From Sanderia malayensis (lineage: Eukaryota > Cnidaria > Scyphozoa > Semaeostomeae > Pelagiidae): a stretch of 64,000 nucleotides of DNA. Below the pieces are notes generated by a model that was given only the letters and a program-made list of their open reading frames with translations, did not search any database and was not told where the DNA came from. The DNA lies in assembly GCA_013076295.1 (NCBI GenBank), contig RQOL01000824.1, positions 3,658,001 through 3,722,000 of the forward strand. The letters are read 5' to 3'. This document shows positions 11,159 to 22,700 of this stretch, in pieces (within the stretch, counting starts at the first letter, position 1; every line of letters starts with the position of its first letter). A program made the position numbers and the translations under genes.

Positions 11159-11375
11159 AACAGTCGATTATGTGAAGATAGCTGCGGCTATTCTGGCAAT
11201 GTTGGGTGTTGTTTTCTTGGTTATGAGCATTGCTATAGAATATTGGGTGTCTGTAGATAGGTACCTCAATACTAGCGACAAAATATCAACTACCAAAACG
11301 AACTATTTAGAGTGTTCTTGGCAACATGATGCAGCCAAGCAGCCAAGCACTGTCAGGTTGACAAAAGGCACGTGA
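11159..11375 (+). pseudogene. Claudin-like copy C: exon-1 pseudogene with lost start codon
   Basis: The first part aligns with exon 1 of copies A and B: VKIAAAILAMLGVVFLVMS then IEYWVS, against LKISAAILAMLGVLFLILS and TEHWVT. At the start codon position copies A and B have ATGGCCGATT, but here it reads ACAGTCGATT, so the ATG is lost. After helix 1 the sequence diverges, the GLFxxC loop is absent, and no donor equivalent or exons 2 and 3 follow. It reads as a decayed partial copy at the end of the second duplicated unit. Confidence 0.7.
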
Positions 11376-11858
11376 TTCCACCTATATATTTTTTGATTTT
11401 TTAATTTTTACGAAGGATGTGCGACGATTAATTTTGAAATTTCAAATTTTGCACAACCTGGTGGTCGAAGAATTTTTGTGTGGACAATAAAAGTAGGATA
11501 ATACACGCTTACAGCACCTGCGCCGTATAAGTCAAGAACCAAGATTGGATCAATTTTGACAAGCATCCCAATTGCAATTCAAACATCAAACTCAGTCGCA
11601 TGCTGCAGACTTCATGCATACTACATGCTACATACATTCATACTATTATGTATACTTCATACACACATGCTACCACATACAAAAGTGAGCATAAATGTTT
11701 AATCATAGCCAATAGAAAATCAACACATCAATTTTTTGCTGGAAAGTAGAAATCGATCGAGAAATATTTGTCAAATGACATTCATATTGTACAGAAACGT
11801 TTCTTGAGTGTCTTAAAAAAGTTCTTCGCAGAACTTTATGATCATTTAAAGTTGAAAC

Positions 11859-12090
11859 ATGCCAGGGAAGAACTGCGCTTTTCCGCAGTGCTCAGTCTCG
11901 CAGGCAACGAAGTTTCGTGGAATTAAACTTTTCCAAATTCCAACAAGGAAAATGAGTTTTATTCCAAATGGAGAAAGGACATGGTGCATATCATTAGCAG
12001 GTTCAGAGTGACAGATAATGTCTTTAGGGAAAGGGTTTTGGCTGGCAATGTTTACATATGCGAAGGCTTTAGCCTACACGTTAGAAACGG
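11859..12090 (+). pseudogene. THAP-type zinc finger fragment, frameshifted
   Basis: From ATG at 11859 the frame gives MPGKNCAFPQCSVS, then FRGIKLFQIPTRK, the start of a C2CH THAP finger. The frame then fails: one extra A near 11950 would restore the expected continuation with WRKDMVHIISRFRV and VYICEGF, the Trp and third Cys region of the domain. The final CxxHF element is also eroded. THAP domains bind DNA and occur both in host regulators and in P-element-like transposases. The fragment lies in about 520 bp that interrupts a block otherwise continuous at 8756-8925, so it probably arrived with a mobile element. Confidence 0.6.
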
Positions 12091-12221
12091 GTAGAAACTT
12101 TAAATAAACTTTTACAATTAAGAATTAATATTTTTGGCAGTACTTGTGTTGGCAGTGTGGCATTTTGATTTAATGTGTTTGGCGTTTCATTCAGTATTTC
12201 TATTGACTATGGTTCAACGCA

Positions 12222-12350
12222 CACCCGCGAGGAGGGGAGATAATGGCGGGGCTCCATTTCTTGTCTGCCAAGAATCAGAAACCGGTTTAACAGGAAAAGC
12301 AAGAACTAAAACAAGAGAAACAAAGCAGACGCCCGCTTCAGTGAACAGAG
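12222..12350. repeat. Remnant of the claudin-unit 5' flank
   Basis: This matches 8806-8925 upstream of copy B (GGGAGATAATG, CCATTTCTTGTCT, ACGCCCGCTTCAGTGAACA words in the same order). No claudin exon follows, so it is the edge of a third, incomplete duplication unit. Confidence 0.6.
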
Positions 12351-13194
12351 AATGGCAATTACAGTCATTTCAGTGTAAACAAACGACAGGTCAACGAAAA
12401 ATAAATATATTGAACTTTTCTCAAAGGGGCATTTCAGAAGGCTGCAATTCGACTGCGAACTGGCGACCAAGTTTCTAGTTCTTTGGTGGAGAGAAAAACT
12501 TCGTAAATGATAGGCAACCGTAAAATGTACCACGAGAAATGAAGCGAGAAAATGTTAGAGAAAGATTTCAGCCGCTGTGTTTAAGAAATGTCTGCATAGA
12601 AGCAATTACTTAGTTAAATTTACGCATACCTCAAATTGCATGTGAGCTGTGCTTCGAGTGTTCAACCATGTCTACATGTTCTATAATAACAAATCAATAA
12701 ATAATTAGTCTTCGAGACTCAATAACGTTACTCTCTATTTGCTGTTTGCATCAAATATAGCTATCCGGGCACTTAAAATTTCATCAAGTCGTGTTTTTAA
12801 AATGGCCGCTTACTCTATCATACCTGGTCATTTTCTAATCTTAATCTAGATTTATTTTCGGCACCGAATCAAACAAGGCAAGCTAAGAATCTCCAGGAAA
12901 CATCAGTACTCAAGCATCGTGCAGCAATAAACAAACAGGACGAAAATCCAAACGCCATTTCAAACAAGGTTGAAACATAATTGCGCAGGTGATGGCACAG
13001 AAAAGAGTAGCTAATTTGCATAATTGTCACGCACGAGTTTGCTTTACTTTGGTTCCTCTCGGGAAAATACCAAGCAATCAGATGAAGATAATTAGTAAAG
13101 TCTACCTTCCATTGTATGTACAACTGATATTTGCAAACTCAAGGGAAGTTCGAATCTGTTCAAAATAGAAAACGTGGATGTTGAAAAGCAAAAT

Positions 13195-13367
13195 AGTCGA
13201 ACCTCGCTATCTCCAACTGGGTTATCTTGAACAACTCGCTATCTCGAACAGATTTCCAGTTCCCCTCGTTCTCTAGTTGGGTGAATTTACTCCAGATATC
13301 TCGAACTCCCGCTATGTCGAACAAATTTTCATTTCCCTTCGCGAGTTTGAGATAGCGGGACTCGACT
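13195..13367. mobile_element. MITE-like element with AGTCGA...GCTATCTC ends
   Basis: The left end AGTCGAACCTCGCTATCTC and right end GAGATAGCGGGACTCGACT are imperfect inverted repeats of about 19 bp. The interior repeats further TCTCGAACT and CGCTATCTCGAAC words. Such TCGA/CGCTATCTC ends are seen in short pogo/Tigger-like elements of many invertebrates (established pattern, recalled). There is no coding capacity. Confidence 0.65.
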
Positions 13368-14189
13368 GGATGGCAGATTTAATGATAATTCTATTTCCCA
13401 CAAGAAAATAAGGCTCTCGGGTTAATTTTATGGCTTTCGTCCTACAGCCGTGCCCTTAACCGTAATAATAAACCTTTATCCAACAAATAAAACTTTTCTG
13501 TTAAAATTTGTTCGTCAGCTTTGCTCTCTGCTTCTTAAATTAAATGTAGGAATTATCGCAATAAACCTACCGCACTAGTTCTTAAATGAACAGAACAACT
13601 CTTAGAGAAAGACAATCATACGTTTTCACAATTTTTCTTCAATAAACTCAAACGTACATCATGAAAATCTCTCTCAAATTCAACTCATACATGAAAATTC
13701 ATTTTACATGCCTTTATAATGACAAGCAAGGAAATTCTAAAATACTCTAACCAATCACAAGTAAGTTTAACTATATTCGGACCAATGAAAATACAGAATT
13801 AAAATACGTAGGTTAACACGAATGCAATAGCGAAGTTTCTAGAACGTTAATGACTAATGTTTCTGACTAATACCTTATTGCTTAATTTCCTAACTCGGCA
13901 TCAAAACGAGGTTTTTACGTAAATCACAGTTTCTTAAGGTTAAAATAACACGTGTTCAAACAAACATTAAAACAATGACAAAACAAGGGAATGCCACTGA
14001 TAGCGCGTGTGGAGATTCCCCAACATTAAAGATTGATATATGAAGTATTTTTATTTTACGCTATTTTAGAAGATACCTATTTATTTTATTAAAATAAAAA
14101 TGAAATATAAAATATTTTAAACACAAACATTTAAAAAAACTAAAATATATAAAATTGAAAGAAAGCAAAATATTATTTGCGTTCACATG

Positions 14190-14455
14190 CCCTTATATAT
14201 GCGCGTGGATTCCTACCCTTAGCACCATCCCAGACTCTTGGATGTTGCCCTACCATGAGATCTTGCAAGCATCATGGCAGAGCCCATTAAATCCATTGAA
14301 GGTTATGTTTGCCCGAAGGTTGGGCTCTCGCCACCAACGACAACTTGCTGAGCTGCCAAAACAACATATTGACCAGGATTGGTGACTAGGTGGGGTTCGG
14401 TCCCATGGCTTTCGCCATCTCAAGCCGACGCCTTACCAACCAGGCTAACCAGTCA
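14190..14455 (-). repeat. tRNA-derived SINE-like element, copy 1
   Basis: On the - strand the head resembles a tRNA: GTTGGTAAGGCGTCGGC (A-box region, forward 14424-14441) and GGGACCGAACCCC (B-box, forward 14392-14404) about 20 bases further on. The rest matches 32440-32735 in the same order (CCACCCTTAGCA-like, TGAGATCTTGC, ACAACATATTGACC words). Two diverged copies sharing a Pol III-like promoter support a SINE family. It is not a functional tRNA, because I cannot fold a full cloverleaf. Confidence 0.6.
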
Positions 14456-15142
14456 TACATATGTGTAATGTCGTAAGTTCTTGCCATTAGAAGTTGTGAA
14501 TATATGACGTATCAATCGCAAAAGCACGGCATACCCGCGCAATACCATCTTCGTTTCAAAGCTTATTTATTTGCTTCTCGTTTTTCAAATGTCATTGAAT
14601 AAAGTATGTTAGCTAAATAATGAAATTCAACTTACAGTCTTCCTCCTAATCACTAAACTATGAACAGAGTATAGTTTAAAAAATAAACGTGGAGATTCCC
14701 TTATTTAGCTGTTAAAATTATCAAATTCACAATAATTTTAATTTTATCTCGCAAATTAGCTAAAATAGTTCTCAAACTATGCTTCTCTTTGTTTTCAAAA
14801 CTTCTTAGTTAACATATTTTACACGGTTTGGGAGATATAATTTTCCCTTTGTTCCCCGGTCGCTCGCTACCAACCGTTCCCTGGTCTTTCCACGTTCCTC
14901 CTTTTAGTAATCCTGACTTGACGTGCATGCTTGTGTGCTTGAATGAATTTTAAACAACAGCAGCAACAAACTGTTCGCTTAAAGGGCGGACCAGGCTGGG
15001 CTAAAGTCCAGTCCAGTTTAGTTCACGGTCCAGTCCACTGTGAAACAACGCATGAGTCATAAGCAGCCCTCGCCCTCCCTCGCCCTCGACAAGTAAAGCT
15101 AAAGCAGAGCAGAAGAGAACAGAGTAAGGTGTGGTGTGGTAC

Positions 15143-15149
15143 TATATAA
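15143..15149 (+). promoter_or_regulatory. TATA-like box of claudin-like copy D
   Basis: TATATAA stands about 50 bases before the ATG of copy D, with a GC-richer stretch just upstream. The spacing leaves room for a 5' leader of 20-30 bases. This is a sequence-only guess. Confidence 0.35.
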
Positions 15150-15199
15150 TCACAGTTGTCAATAGTTGCTGTAGTAAAAGTTCAGATTAAACAGTGAAA

Positions 15200-16653
15200 A
15201 TGGCAAATTGTCTGAACATATCGATCGTCATCGTGGCATTACTTGGAATCGGTTTCCTGATCTTGAGCATGGCCACAGATTATTGGCGAACAGGCGAATT
15301 CATTATCAAGTACAATCAAGGGTTATTCAAAAACTGCGCTTCTGCAAAATCTTCATCTTCATGTGGCAAACTTTATAAGGAAGTCAAAGATTATCCAGGT
15401 ATTTCGACAACTTTATGTTATGCATCTAGTTTGATTTATTGTAAATCTCACAGCGGATGTGCAAATCTCAGCCTTAATAAAACATGTGAACATCACACAC
15501 ACCATCTATCGTCCAGCAAGCCTCTTTCTTGTTGGCCTATGCTGCAAATTTTTGAAATCTAACTAAATCCACACTCTGTTTTCATTATATATTAGCTTTC
15601 TAAGTGGAAGAGACTTATTACTTAATCCCAAAAAATATAATATATTTATCTACAATTCTATCAAAACTTTATTGTTTTATCATGCAAATATTCCTCGACA
15701 CGAAATTGTTTTGAAATGTTTGAAACGACGCCCTTTTATGCATTGCGAAACCTGACATGCCTTGCCCTAACATGAATTGTTATGATCTGTGTTTAGTTAT
15801 TCATAAAAAACTAAGCATTGTTTGAAGTTTTAAAACAGGTCTCGGGAATATTGTCAAGTTATTGATTCTTTCTTGGAATTTTTGTTCTCTTAATAAAATC
15901 TTCAGACAGGCACAAAGGCCCTTTGTATTGTATGATTCTTAAAAAATGCCCATGCAAGTGCACCAAATTCTACAGATCAAGAAAGCCGAAACTGTTTTCT
16001 TCTGGTAGTCCTATTTATCTTTCTTGTTTTTTGTCATGCAAATATTTCTCAACAATGTTAGATTACAACAAAGCAAGTCTGTTATCGCGACGATCAAAAC
16101 CAAACCAGCCCGTCGTAACTCGTAATCACTCAACCAGCCACCATGCGGCGCCCCAAAAACAAAGTCAACATATATTATTTTCACAGCTGCGCATTACCGT
16201 TCCGCTGCGAAGGAAGGCCTGTAAACGGAAGTGGGCCGCGGGAATGTCGCATAATTACATCATTATTATTAATTTTTTAGCTGAACTTGCAAGCGTTGTG
16301 GCCATGATGGTATTGGCTGTGCTTTTTCAAGCAATTTCAATGATTGTAGCAGTTTTCGCCACAATTGCAAACAAGAAATTGAATGCTTGCATCGCAGTAT
16401 TGCAATTTCTGGCCTGTGAGTATTTCTTCTCGAAACCCATTCTTCAGTTCCTTGTTTCAGTTCTCAAAAACTCTCTTGCTAAAGAAAAATGCATTTTCGT
16501 TCAGGTGGAGCGGCGGGTGCAGGACTTGCTGTCTACGTGAAGTACTACCAGACAGGCTTTTGGAAGCTGGGTTGGTCGTATGCACTTGGCTGGGCTGGCA
16601 CAGGATTTATTGGCATTGGCTTAATATTGCTTTGTGTTATTATGGCACGATAA
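15200..16653 (+). CDS. Claudin/PMP22-like four-helix protein, copy D (complete)
   Basis: Exons 15200-15398, 16281-16415 and 16505-16653 (199, 135 and 149 nt) join in phase 1 and give 160 aa. ATG at 15200 opens with MANCLNIS. Helix 1 is around VALLGIGFLIL, followed by TDYW and the loop pattern GLFKNC...SSCGKL. Exon 2 gives helices 2 and 3 (VVAMMVLAVLFQAISM). Exon 3 gives KLGWSYALGWAG and helix 4, ending in a single basic residue (MAR). It lacks the extra loop residues and tail of copies A and B. Identical exon lengths and phases show common descent with A, B and E. It is closer to E, so D/E form a second subgroup of the cluster. Confidence 0.85.
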
Positions 16654-18689
16654 AAAACCTTAATTGAAGGCGCTTATTATTAGTAATTGCTTTTTATTTA
16701 TTTTGAATTTTGATGAATTTACTTGAACTATGACGATTATTAAAGGCTAAACATGCCTCAAATGACCTTTGTGCTGCATCGGCTTTGTTATTTTGGTATT
16801 TGACCATTTGATCTAACAATTGTAATATGTAAGCGTTTAGCGGTCCTTGTCCCCCCGGCCTTATTCTTAATGGGGAAAGTATTCAGGATATCTGACGTCA
16901 TTTACAATTCTGAGTACTGTCAATCGAAGTACTATTACTATCAAATGCAAATTTCGGCGCTTCATTTTTGACTCGCGACCCGCATGCGCAGGCGAGTAGA
17001 TATTGGTGAGCGGGGGGAAAATGTTGTGTTCTGTGTCAGTGTTCTGTGTTCTGTGTTTCTGTTTAATTGCCGATATAAGGTATGTGCCTCAGATTCAAAC
17101 GTTCACTTTTGATTTTTGTGATATCTGGGAAAATCTTTGGCCGACTAAGACGCCTCTGTAACCCCAGAGTAATTACTTGGGGGGGGGAGGAGGGCAGATG
17201 TCTTTGTTTCGGGTTGCTATAGCTAGAGCTGATGTATTTAAAGTTGATATCAGACATTTGAAAGCGAATCGCAAGTTGTAGGGACTGTTGCTTTGCTCTT
17301 GATCAAACAACAAGAAAAGAACAATACCTGGGGAACAACAGCTTGGTTCAATCTGACGTCACGGTGAACAAAATCAACAAAGGTGGAAAACAATGGACGA
17401 TTTGGTGATCGCAAGGCTTTTTTCTAGCTGTGGCATTCGGCTCGAAATTGAAATCGAAACGTTTGCTTTTGTGAGTGGGAAAAAGTAACGGTTTTGTTTT
17501 TCGATTTTCTCCGCCATTCTCGAGATATTCCCGATTTTTCGAAATCAAAATCGTGGCTAGGCCGCCGCCCGAACGTCCATGGTTCTGCCCATTACATTCA
17601 TTGTTTTGACGTGTCGGCCCACACCACGTGCTTTCAAGCACAGGTGTGCGTTTGTCGGAAGCAGGTACTTTTCTTTTGTTCTCGAGTATCGCCACGTGAT
17701 CTCGAGCACAGCAGAGCGCGCACACCATTCCAGGGACGCTTGTACTAAAATTCTACTGGGCGAGCGAAGCGAGTCAATGGAGGGTGGGACCTCAGAGCAA
17801 AAACACACCACGCCTTTTTCAACCAGCCCGACAAACACGGTAAACAAGCGAGCGTAGCGCGCCTGTTCATTAAAAAAACGGTGACGCGGGTCATTTGTGG
17901 CTGCTTGAGCCCGTTGAACATTTCTTAATTATGTATATCTAAACAAATTCCACTCCTAGTACAAAACGGTTGAAAAACAAGTGAAAAATAAGGTTAGGCT
18001 GGAAAATCGATTGAGTATGTAGTATGACACATTTAACGTTAGCCATGAATTTCGATGGTTATTCCTATGACACTTGCAGTTCTAATTTTGCCGCAAAAAT
18101 CACAATAATATTTTGCTACACAGTTGTCGCGTAGTAGATGCATATATCTGATGAACTCGATTCCAATTTGTCTCGTTCAGGAAATGAAAAACAGTGTTGA
18201 TGTAAAAGTATAACATCAGAGAATTATCCTTGACATTTCGCTTGATAATGGATACACCACTATATGCCACCGTATATAAAAGAAACAAATGGCTTGCTAA
18301 CGACATCATAATGGACATCATATTCTACATGATAACCTTGTTTCCATGGGAGACTCTTCATAATGAGGCTTACAGTGCCGCAATTATGAATACAACAATA
18401 AAGTCGATTACCAGAGGTTGGCTGCAGTTTCGAGAACCCAAAAGCCAAATAGGGAAACTTTACTGTAACATCTCGCAACTTATACCAAATAAGGAAACTT
18501 TAGGAATCACAAGGAAACATTATCTCGGGTTCTAGTATCGTCGTTAATCAAATTGAAACAAAAAATATATGATTAGATGTCCTCGTATCCTTCTGGTCTA
18601 CATAAAACCTGAATATCAAATTAAAGCCAGCACACAACAAGAGTTAGTTTCTCCACATCAACTGCGTATTAAATCTGCATTATCAAGTA
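16654..18689. other. Intergenic region between copies D and E
   Basis: It includes a dispersed repeat at 16965-17115 shared with 6915-7050, a G-run at 17178-17187, and a GC-rich block at about 17490-17870 where overlapping ORFs exist in several frames on both strands. The words GGCGAGCGAAGCGAGTC and CAAGCGAGCGTAGCGC in that block look like the end of a repeat element. I find no gene with domain or splice support. Confidence 0.4.
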
Positions 18690-19798
18690 ATGGCGAATAA
18701 TATTAAGGTCGTAGTTGTCATTCTGGCATTGTGTGGACTCGGTTTCTTGATATTAAGCCTGGCAACAAATCACTGGAGAAGTTGGGACGTCTTCTATTGG
18801 AAGTACAACCAAGGCTTATTCAGACATTGTTGGACGGCAAAGCAATGGCATACATCTACGTGCACGAAACTAGTTCAACAAGTCAAAGACTATCCAGGTA
18901 ATTAAATATTTTCAATTTTGATCGTCAAAGAAACAACGCGAAGTTCAGAACGCCAATTTCCGTGTTTGGAAAGTAACTATATTAGAAAATAAACCGCAAA
19001 GCATTTTGGTATACTGGAAGATATGACTATAGTATGTTAACAAGATATGTCAGCTGACATTTGCAAGATATAGCTGCATGTATCAACTAAATATGCCTGC
19101 AAATATGACCACATATTAACTGCATATTGCTGCAAATATCTACATATGGCTGCATATATTAACTGAATAATGCTGCAAATATCCCCAAATGACTGCATAT
19201 ATTAACTGCATATTGCTGCAAATATCCCAAATGACTGCATATATTAACTCCATATTGCTGAAATATCCCCAAATGACTTCATATGTTAACTTCATATTGC
19301 TGCATCTATCCGCCAGACAAGGGTAGCGTATACTGATTAGATAGTACTGCATATATATATATAACGAAATAACAAAGTAATTCCTCTTTGCACTGTTGTA
19401 GCTAACTGCTAACATCTCTTTTCTAGCAAAATTGGCAAGCGTAATAGCAATGATGGTATTGGCCGTGCTCTTTCAAACAATCTCCGTCATTCTTACAATT
19501 TTGGCCGTGGTAAAGAAAAAAAAGTTCCAAGCAGCCATTAAAGTATTGCAATTTCTGGCCGGTGAGTTCTGAATCTTCCGACCTTTACTTCCTGTTTTCA
19601 TTTCCAAGAACTATACCCGAAAGTAATGCGCATCGCATGTTTGTTTCAGTTATTACAGCAATTATCGGACTTGCAGTCTATGCGAAGTACTACGATTACA
19701 ACATCTACAGATTGGGTTGGTCCTATGCATTCGGTTGGGTTGGCGTAGTATTCGCTGGCATTGGCTTGATATTGCTTTTTACCGTCGTATCCTTATAG
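18690..19798 (+). CDS. Claudin/PMP22-like four-helix protein, copy E (complete)
   Basis: Exons 18690-18897, 19427-19561 and 19650-19798 (208, 135 and 149 nt) join in phase 1 and give 163 aa. Exon 1 starts MANNIKVVVVILALCG, with helix 1, then NHW, the loop pattern GLFRHC...CTKL, and ends DYPG as in copy D. Exon 2 resembles copy D (VIAMMVLAVLFQTISVI). Exon 3 carries RLGWSYAFGWVG and helix 4, ending TVVSL. Splice sites are CAG|GTAATT, TTTCTAG, CCG|GTGAGT and TTTGTTTCAG. Predicted integral membrane protein of the same family. A minisatellite lies inside its first intron. Confidence 0.85.
19078..19316. repeat. Minisatellite in intron 1 of claudin-like copy E
   Basis: About five degenerate tandem units of roughly 40 bases, each built from ATGACTGCATATATTAACT, GCATATTGCTGCAAATATC and related words. 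Units differ by small substitutions and indels. Confidence 0.8.
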
Positions 19799-20826
19799 AC
19801 CAAGCAGACATTTTATAACATTAAACAATCAATAGTTTCGTTTTGCTACTTTGAACTTTGACCACAAATTTGCTACTTTGAACTTCGACGCGTGTATGTT
19901 GTAGCAATAAATTGCGTTATTTATCGCAGTGTAATTAAGCGTTCACTTACTGTGCGCCGTCTACTTCATCATAACGCGCAACTTCAAACAGCTAAGTAAG
20001 CACGCCTTGCCTGAATTAGCCGGGCACAGACATATAGCCGCTGGTTATCATAAATCGTGACAGCATCCACTCTATTGTCTCCCTCCCACCCTGAATATTG
20101 GAAAAGTACAAGATAATCACACGCCTATTCATAGCAATAATGTTTATAAGAATACCCAGGCTTAAAACAGTCAAAAAGCAAGAAAAATGTCAAACACGTG
20201 CGTATTCTAAAGAAGTTTACTTCAACATCGATGTGAATCTGACACCAAAGGGAAGCAAAACCCCTGCCAACTAAACGAATATTCGAGTAGCCAAAAATCA
20301 CAGATGAGAATCCACCAAAAACAATAGCGATTGACAAATCTTGCTCCATTCGAATTAACCAATTCGTCAATTATCGCTATATTCAAATTCGGTCGCAGTC
20401 AACAGATTTATTCACTATACACGGGTTCCTATATCGACAATAAATTGCATTGAACGCGTTTGGGTGGCCTGGACTATGATAGGGTTAAAAGATTACGCAT
20501 GCTCAATGAATCGAAACAAAAGAATAACCTGCAGTGAAAACATACTAGTACCTACAAGACTGGTGGATGCATGGCTTGCGATGTGTTGTATGTCGTACTA
20601 ATCTGGAATGCCAAGGCGAAAAATCTCACGTCTAGAGTAAAAGACATATTGGTGAGAAACATTAACTGGTTATCAAACGGCCACTTCTGGTTTGTGCTTG
20701 AACACACTCAAACTGTCAGAAATGGAAGAATTTGATTGATTATAGAGGCATTGTTTACAGCTATATTTTTAGTTGATACGCAGGTAGCAAACACTGTTTA
20801 AATTGTTTTGTGGAACTTGATTTGTT
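19799..20826. other. Intergenic region after the claudin-like cluster
   Basis: No gene, RNA or element is recognised. The - strand ORF at 20125-20370 has no domain or splice context. Confidence 0.4.
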
Positions 20827-22700
20827 ATGTTGCTGTCGCTTTTACAAGCCAAGTCTATATTTGGACTATTGTTTGTTTGCTGTGCAATAAGCATTACATT
20901 TCTATTTATGGGTGAGTAAACAATTCATGTGTCAATGTTTTACTTTTTTGATAACATCCACGATGAACAAAGACTTTCTCAACATGATCAGTAGGTCGTA
21001 ACGAGCTTTCAATTTACGATTAAACCAAAGGCCATGGCCGAAACGCAATGTTTGGGCCAACATCTGGGGAGACATTAGTACTGTTCGAGTTAAACCTCAC
21101 ATAGCCAGGTTCAAATGTATTGTGTACCAGTGACATTCACGACTATTACAATGTGGCGAATAACTTCATTGCAACTATGCTACAGTGTACACCCATGAAA
21201 AGCCCGGCCTTTATAGCTCGTTTCACAAAAACGGCCTGATTGGTTCTATGTGAAAATATGCTTATTCAAAACAAGGGTAATGCACCATTGCATAAGAAAA
21301 ATAAGAGACATATATACAAAATATCTTCATGGGCTTTTCATGGGTTTATCTATCTTTCGTTTCAGTTTTACTAAGTGATTGAACACTTTAAAGCTCTAGC
21401 TTTGAAGGAATCCCCAATAAAACAAACCATTTTCTCAATGAATCTATGGTTGTATCAGCCTGGGAGCCTGTTGTTGGGAGGTGTCTTAACAAGCAAAATC
21501 AAGCCTGAGTTTCTTATAACACAGTTTCTTGAAGACGGGACTTTACTGCATAAACGTTGACTGCAAACAAGCTCCTTGGTGATATCCCCCGTACGACTGG
21601 CCTTCAGTTTAAGAGACCATTGTACCATTGTATATTTGATGCAATAGCATCTCATTCTCTGCAAGATTTGTTAGCTTATAGCCATCACGCTTCATGTAAT
21701 GTATTGTACATGATATGTTATCAATGTAGCAATTGCAAAGTAGTTTATATAGCTCCTTTTGCATATTTCAGACATGAGCCACTTGACAAATTGCGACAAT
21801 AGCAGCCTTGAATGGAGAAACATAGAAAGAGCTGAAAAGCCGCAATGTTTCAAGAACAGATTCAAAGATATTCTACTTGTTATTGTCTATCATTTCAAAG
21901 GCTACGACAGTATGCCGCTTCTGGCTTCACTTTACAGGGACACATTCCCCAATATCGCCTACTGCGGCCCGACGGCCAGCGAGGAATACAAGATTGACAT
22001 AGTATTAAAAAACCACGGCGGTTTGACAGCATATCACTGCCTAGGCCGCGCGGTGCGGTATTTTCCGCGTTATAAAGGTTATTTCTACATTAACGATGAT
22101 ATGATAGTGAACTGGTGGAATTTTGCGGACTTTGATATGAACAAGATATGGCAAAGTTCGCTGATTGAGAACGGACATCCGTTACGCCGGGGCGGTTTTC
22201 AAAACATCACTTACAAGACCAAATGGGTCTGGTATAACAGTTCGTACGGCATAGAGCAGTGCAACAAAACGCTGCTTGAAATTAAAGACTTAAAACGGCG
22301 CAATTGGCAACCGGAGCCTATGCTGCGGAACTTAATTTACAATGGGAATGGTCGGACTTACTGTAGCAAAGGTTGGTCGGACGTGTTTTATATACCGGGC
22401 ATATACGCGGAAGCATTTGCAGATATGAGTGAGATATTCTACAAAAATCAAGTGTTTCTAGAAATAGCCGTGACTACTATGCTTCGGTTGTTGGACAAAG
22501 AAGAGAATACAATCAAACTAACCGGACACTACTTACCGGATATGGGTAAGTCGGACGGCATGGCCTTCTGGACGCATTACAGGACGGACATAAAATTTAT
22601 GCATCCATTCAAATTTCACAATAAAAAAACGAGCAAAATGAACATAGCACTTCTCAAAAACTGGGTCATTGCATACAGTCGGAAATTTCTGGATTGCTAG
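20827..22700 (+). CDS. Type II membrane protein with glycosyltransferase-like features (family not named)
   Basis: Exon 1 (20827-20911) starts at ATG and codes for a short N-terminus plus a hydrophobic anchor (IFGLLFVCCAISITFLFM), with donor ATGG|GTGAGT. Exon 2 (21772-22700) starts after CATATTTCAG in matching phase, and the whole is 337 aa ending at TAG. The luminal part has DILLVIVYHF (a beta-strand-like opening), several paired cysteines, NxS/T sites, and YINDD at residues 134-138 followed by two tryptophans. A hydrophobic strand ending in an acidic pair is what the metal-binding DxD region of GT-A glycosyltransferases looks like. That, with type II topology, suggests a Golgi enzyme. I do not recognise a named family, so substrate and product are unknown. 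Codon use and base composition of exon 2 are richer in CG than the surroundings, as expected for real coding sequence. Confidence 0.65.
21191..21345. mobile_element. 155 bp MITE-like element in the intron of the glycosyltransferase-like gene
   Basis: The left end ACCCATGAAAAGCCC and right end GGGCTTTTCATGGGT are perfect 15 bp inverted repeats. The interior is non-coding. The target duplication is not clear. Confidence 0.65.

Larger units (their letters stand above)
12351..15139. other. Long intergenic region between claudin-like copies C and D
   Basis: No gene is supported. Two elements are recognisable: a pogo-like MITE at 13195-13367 and a tRNA-derived SINE-like copy at about 14190-14450. 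The stretch 14040-14160 is very AT-rich. ORFs at 12134-12478 and 12869-13123 have no domain and no splice context. Confidence 0.45.

Noticed and set aside
14392..14449. Functional tRNA genes at the A/B-box motifs (also near 32660-32720)
   Set aside because: I could not form an acceptor stem or a full cloverleaf, and both lie within longer colinear repeats, which fits SINE heads better.
15923..16540. 205-aa ORF as a separate gene
   Set aside because: Only 16281-16415 is coding, as exon 2 of claudin-like copy D; the rest is intron read-through.
17348..17857. Overlapping ORFs of about 100-126 aa on both strands in a GC-rich block
   Set aside because: Open frames in several overlapping phases are expected from the local base composition. 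No domain is recognised, and the CGAGCGAAGCGAG words look like repeat ends.
19078..19316. CRISPR-like array of repeats and spacers
   Set aside because: The units are contiguous and degenerate without unique spacers, and they sit in an intron of a eukaryotic gene.
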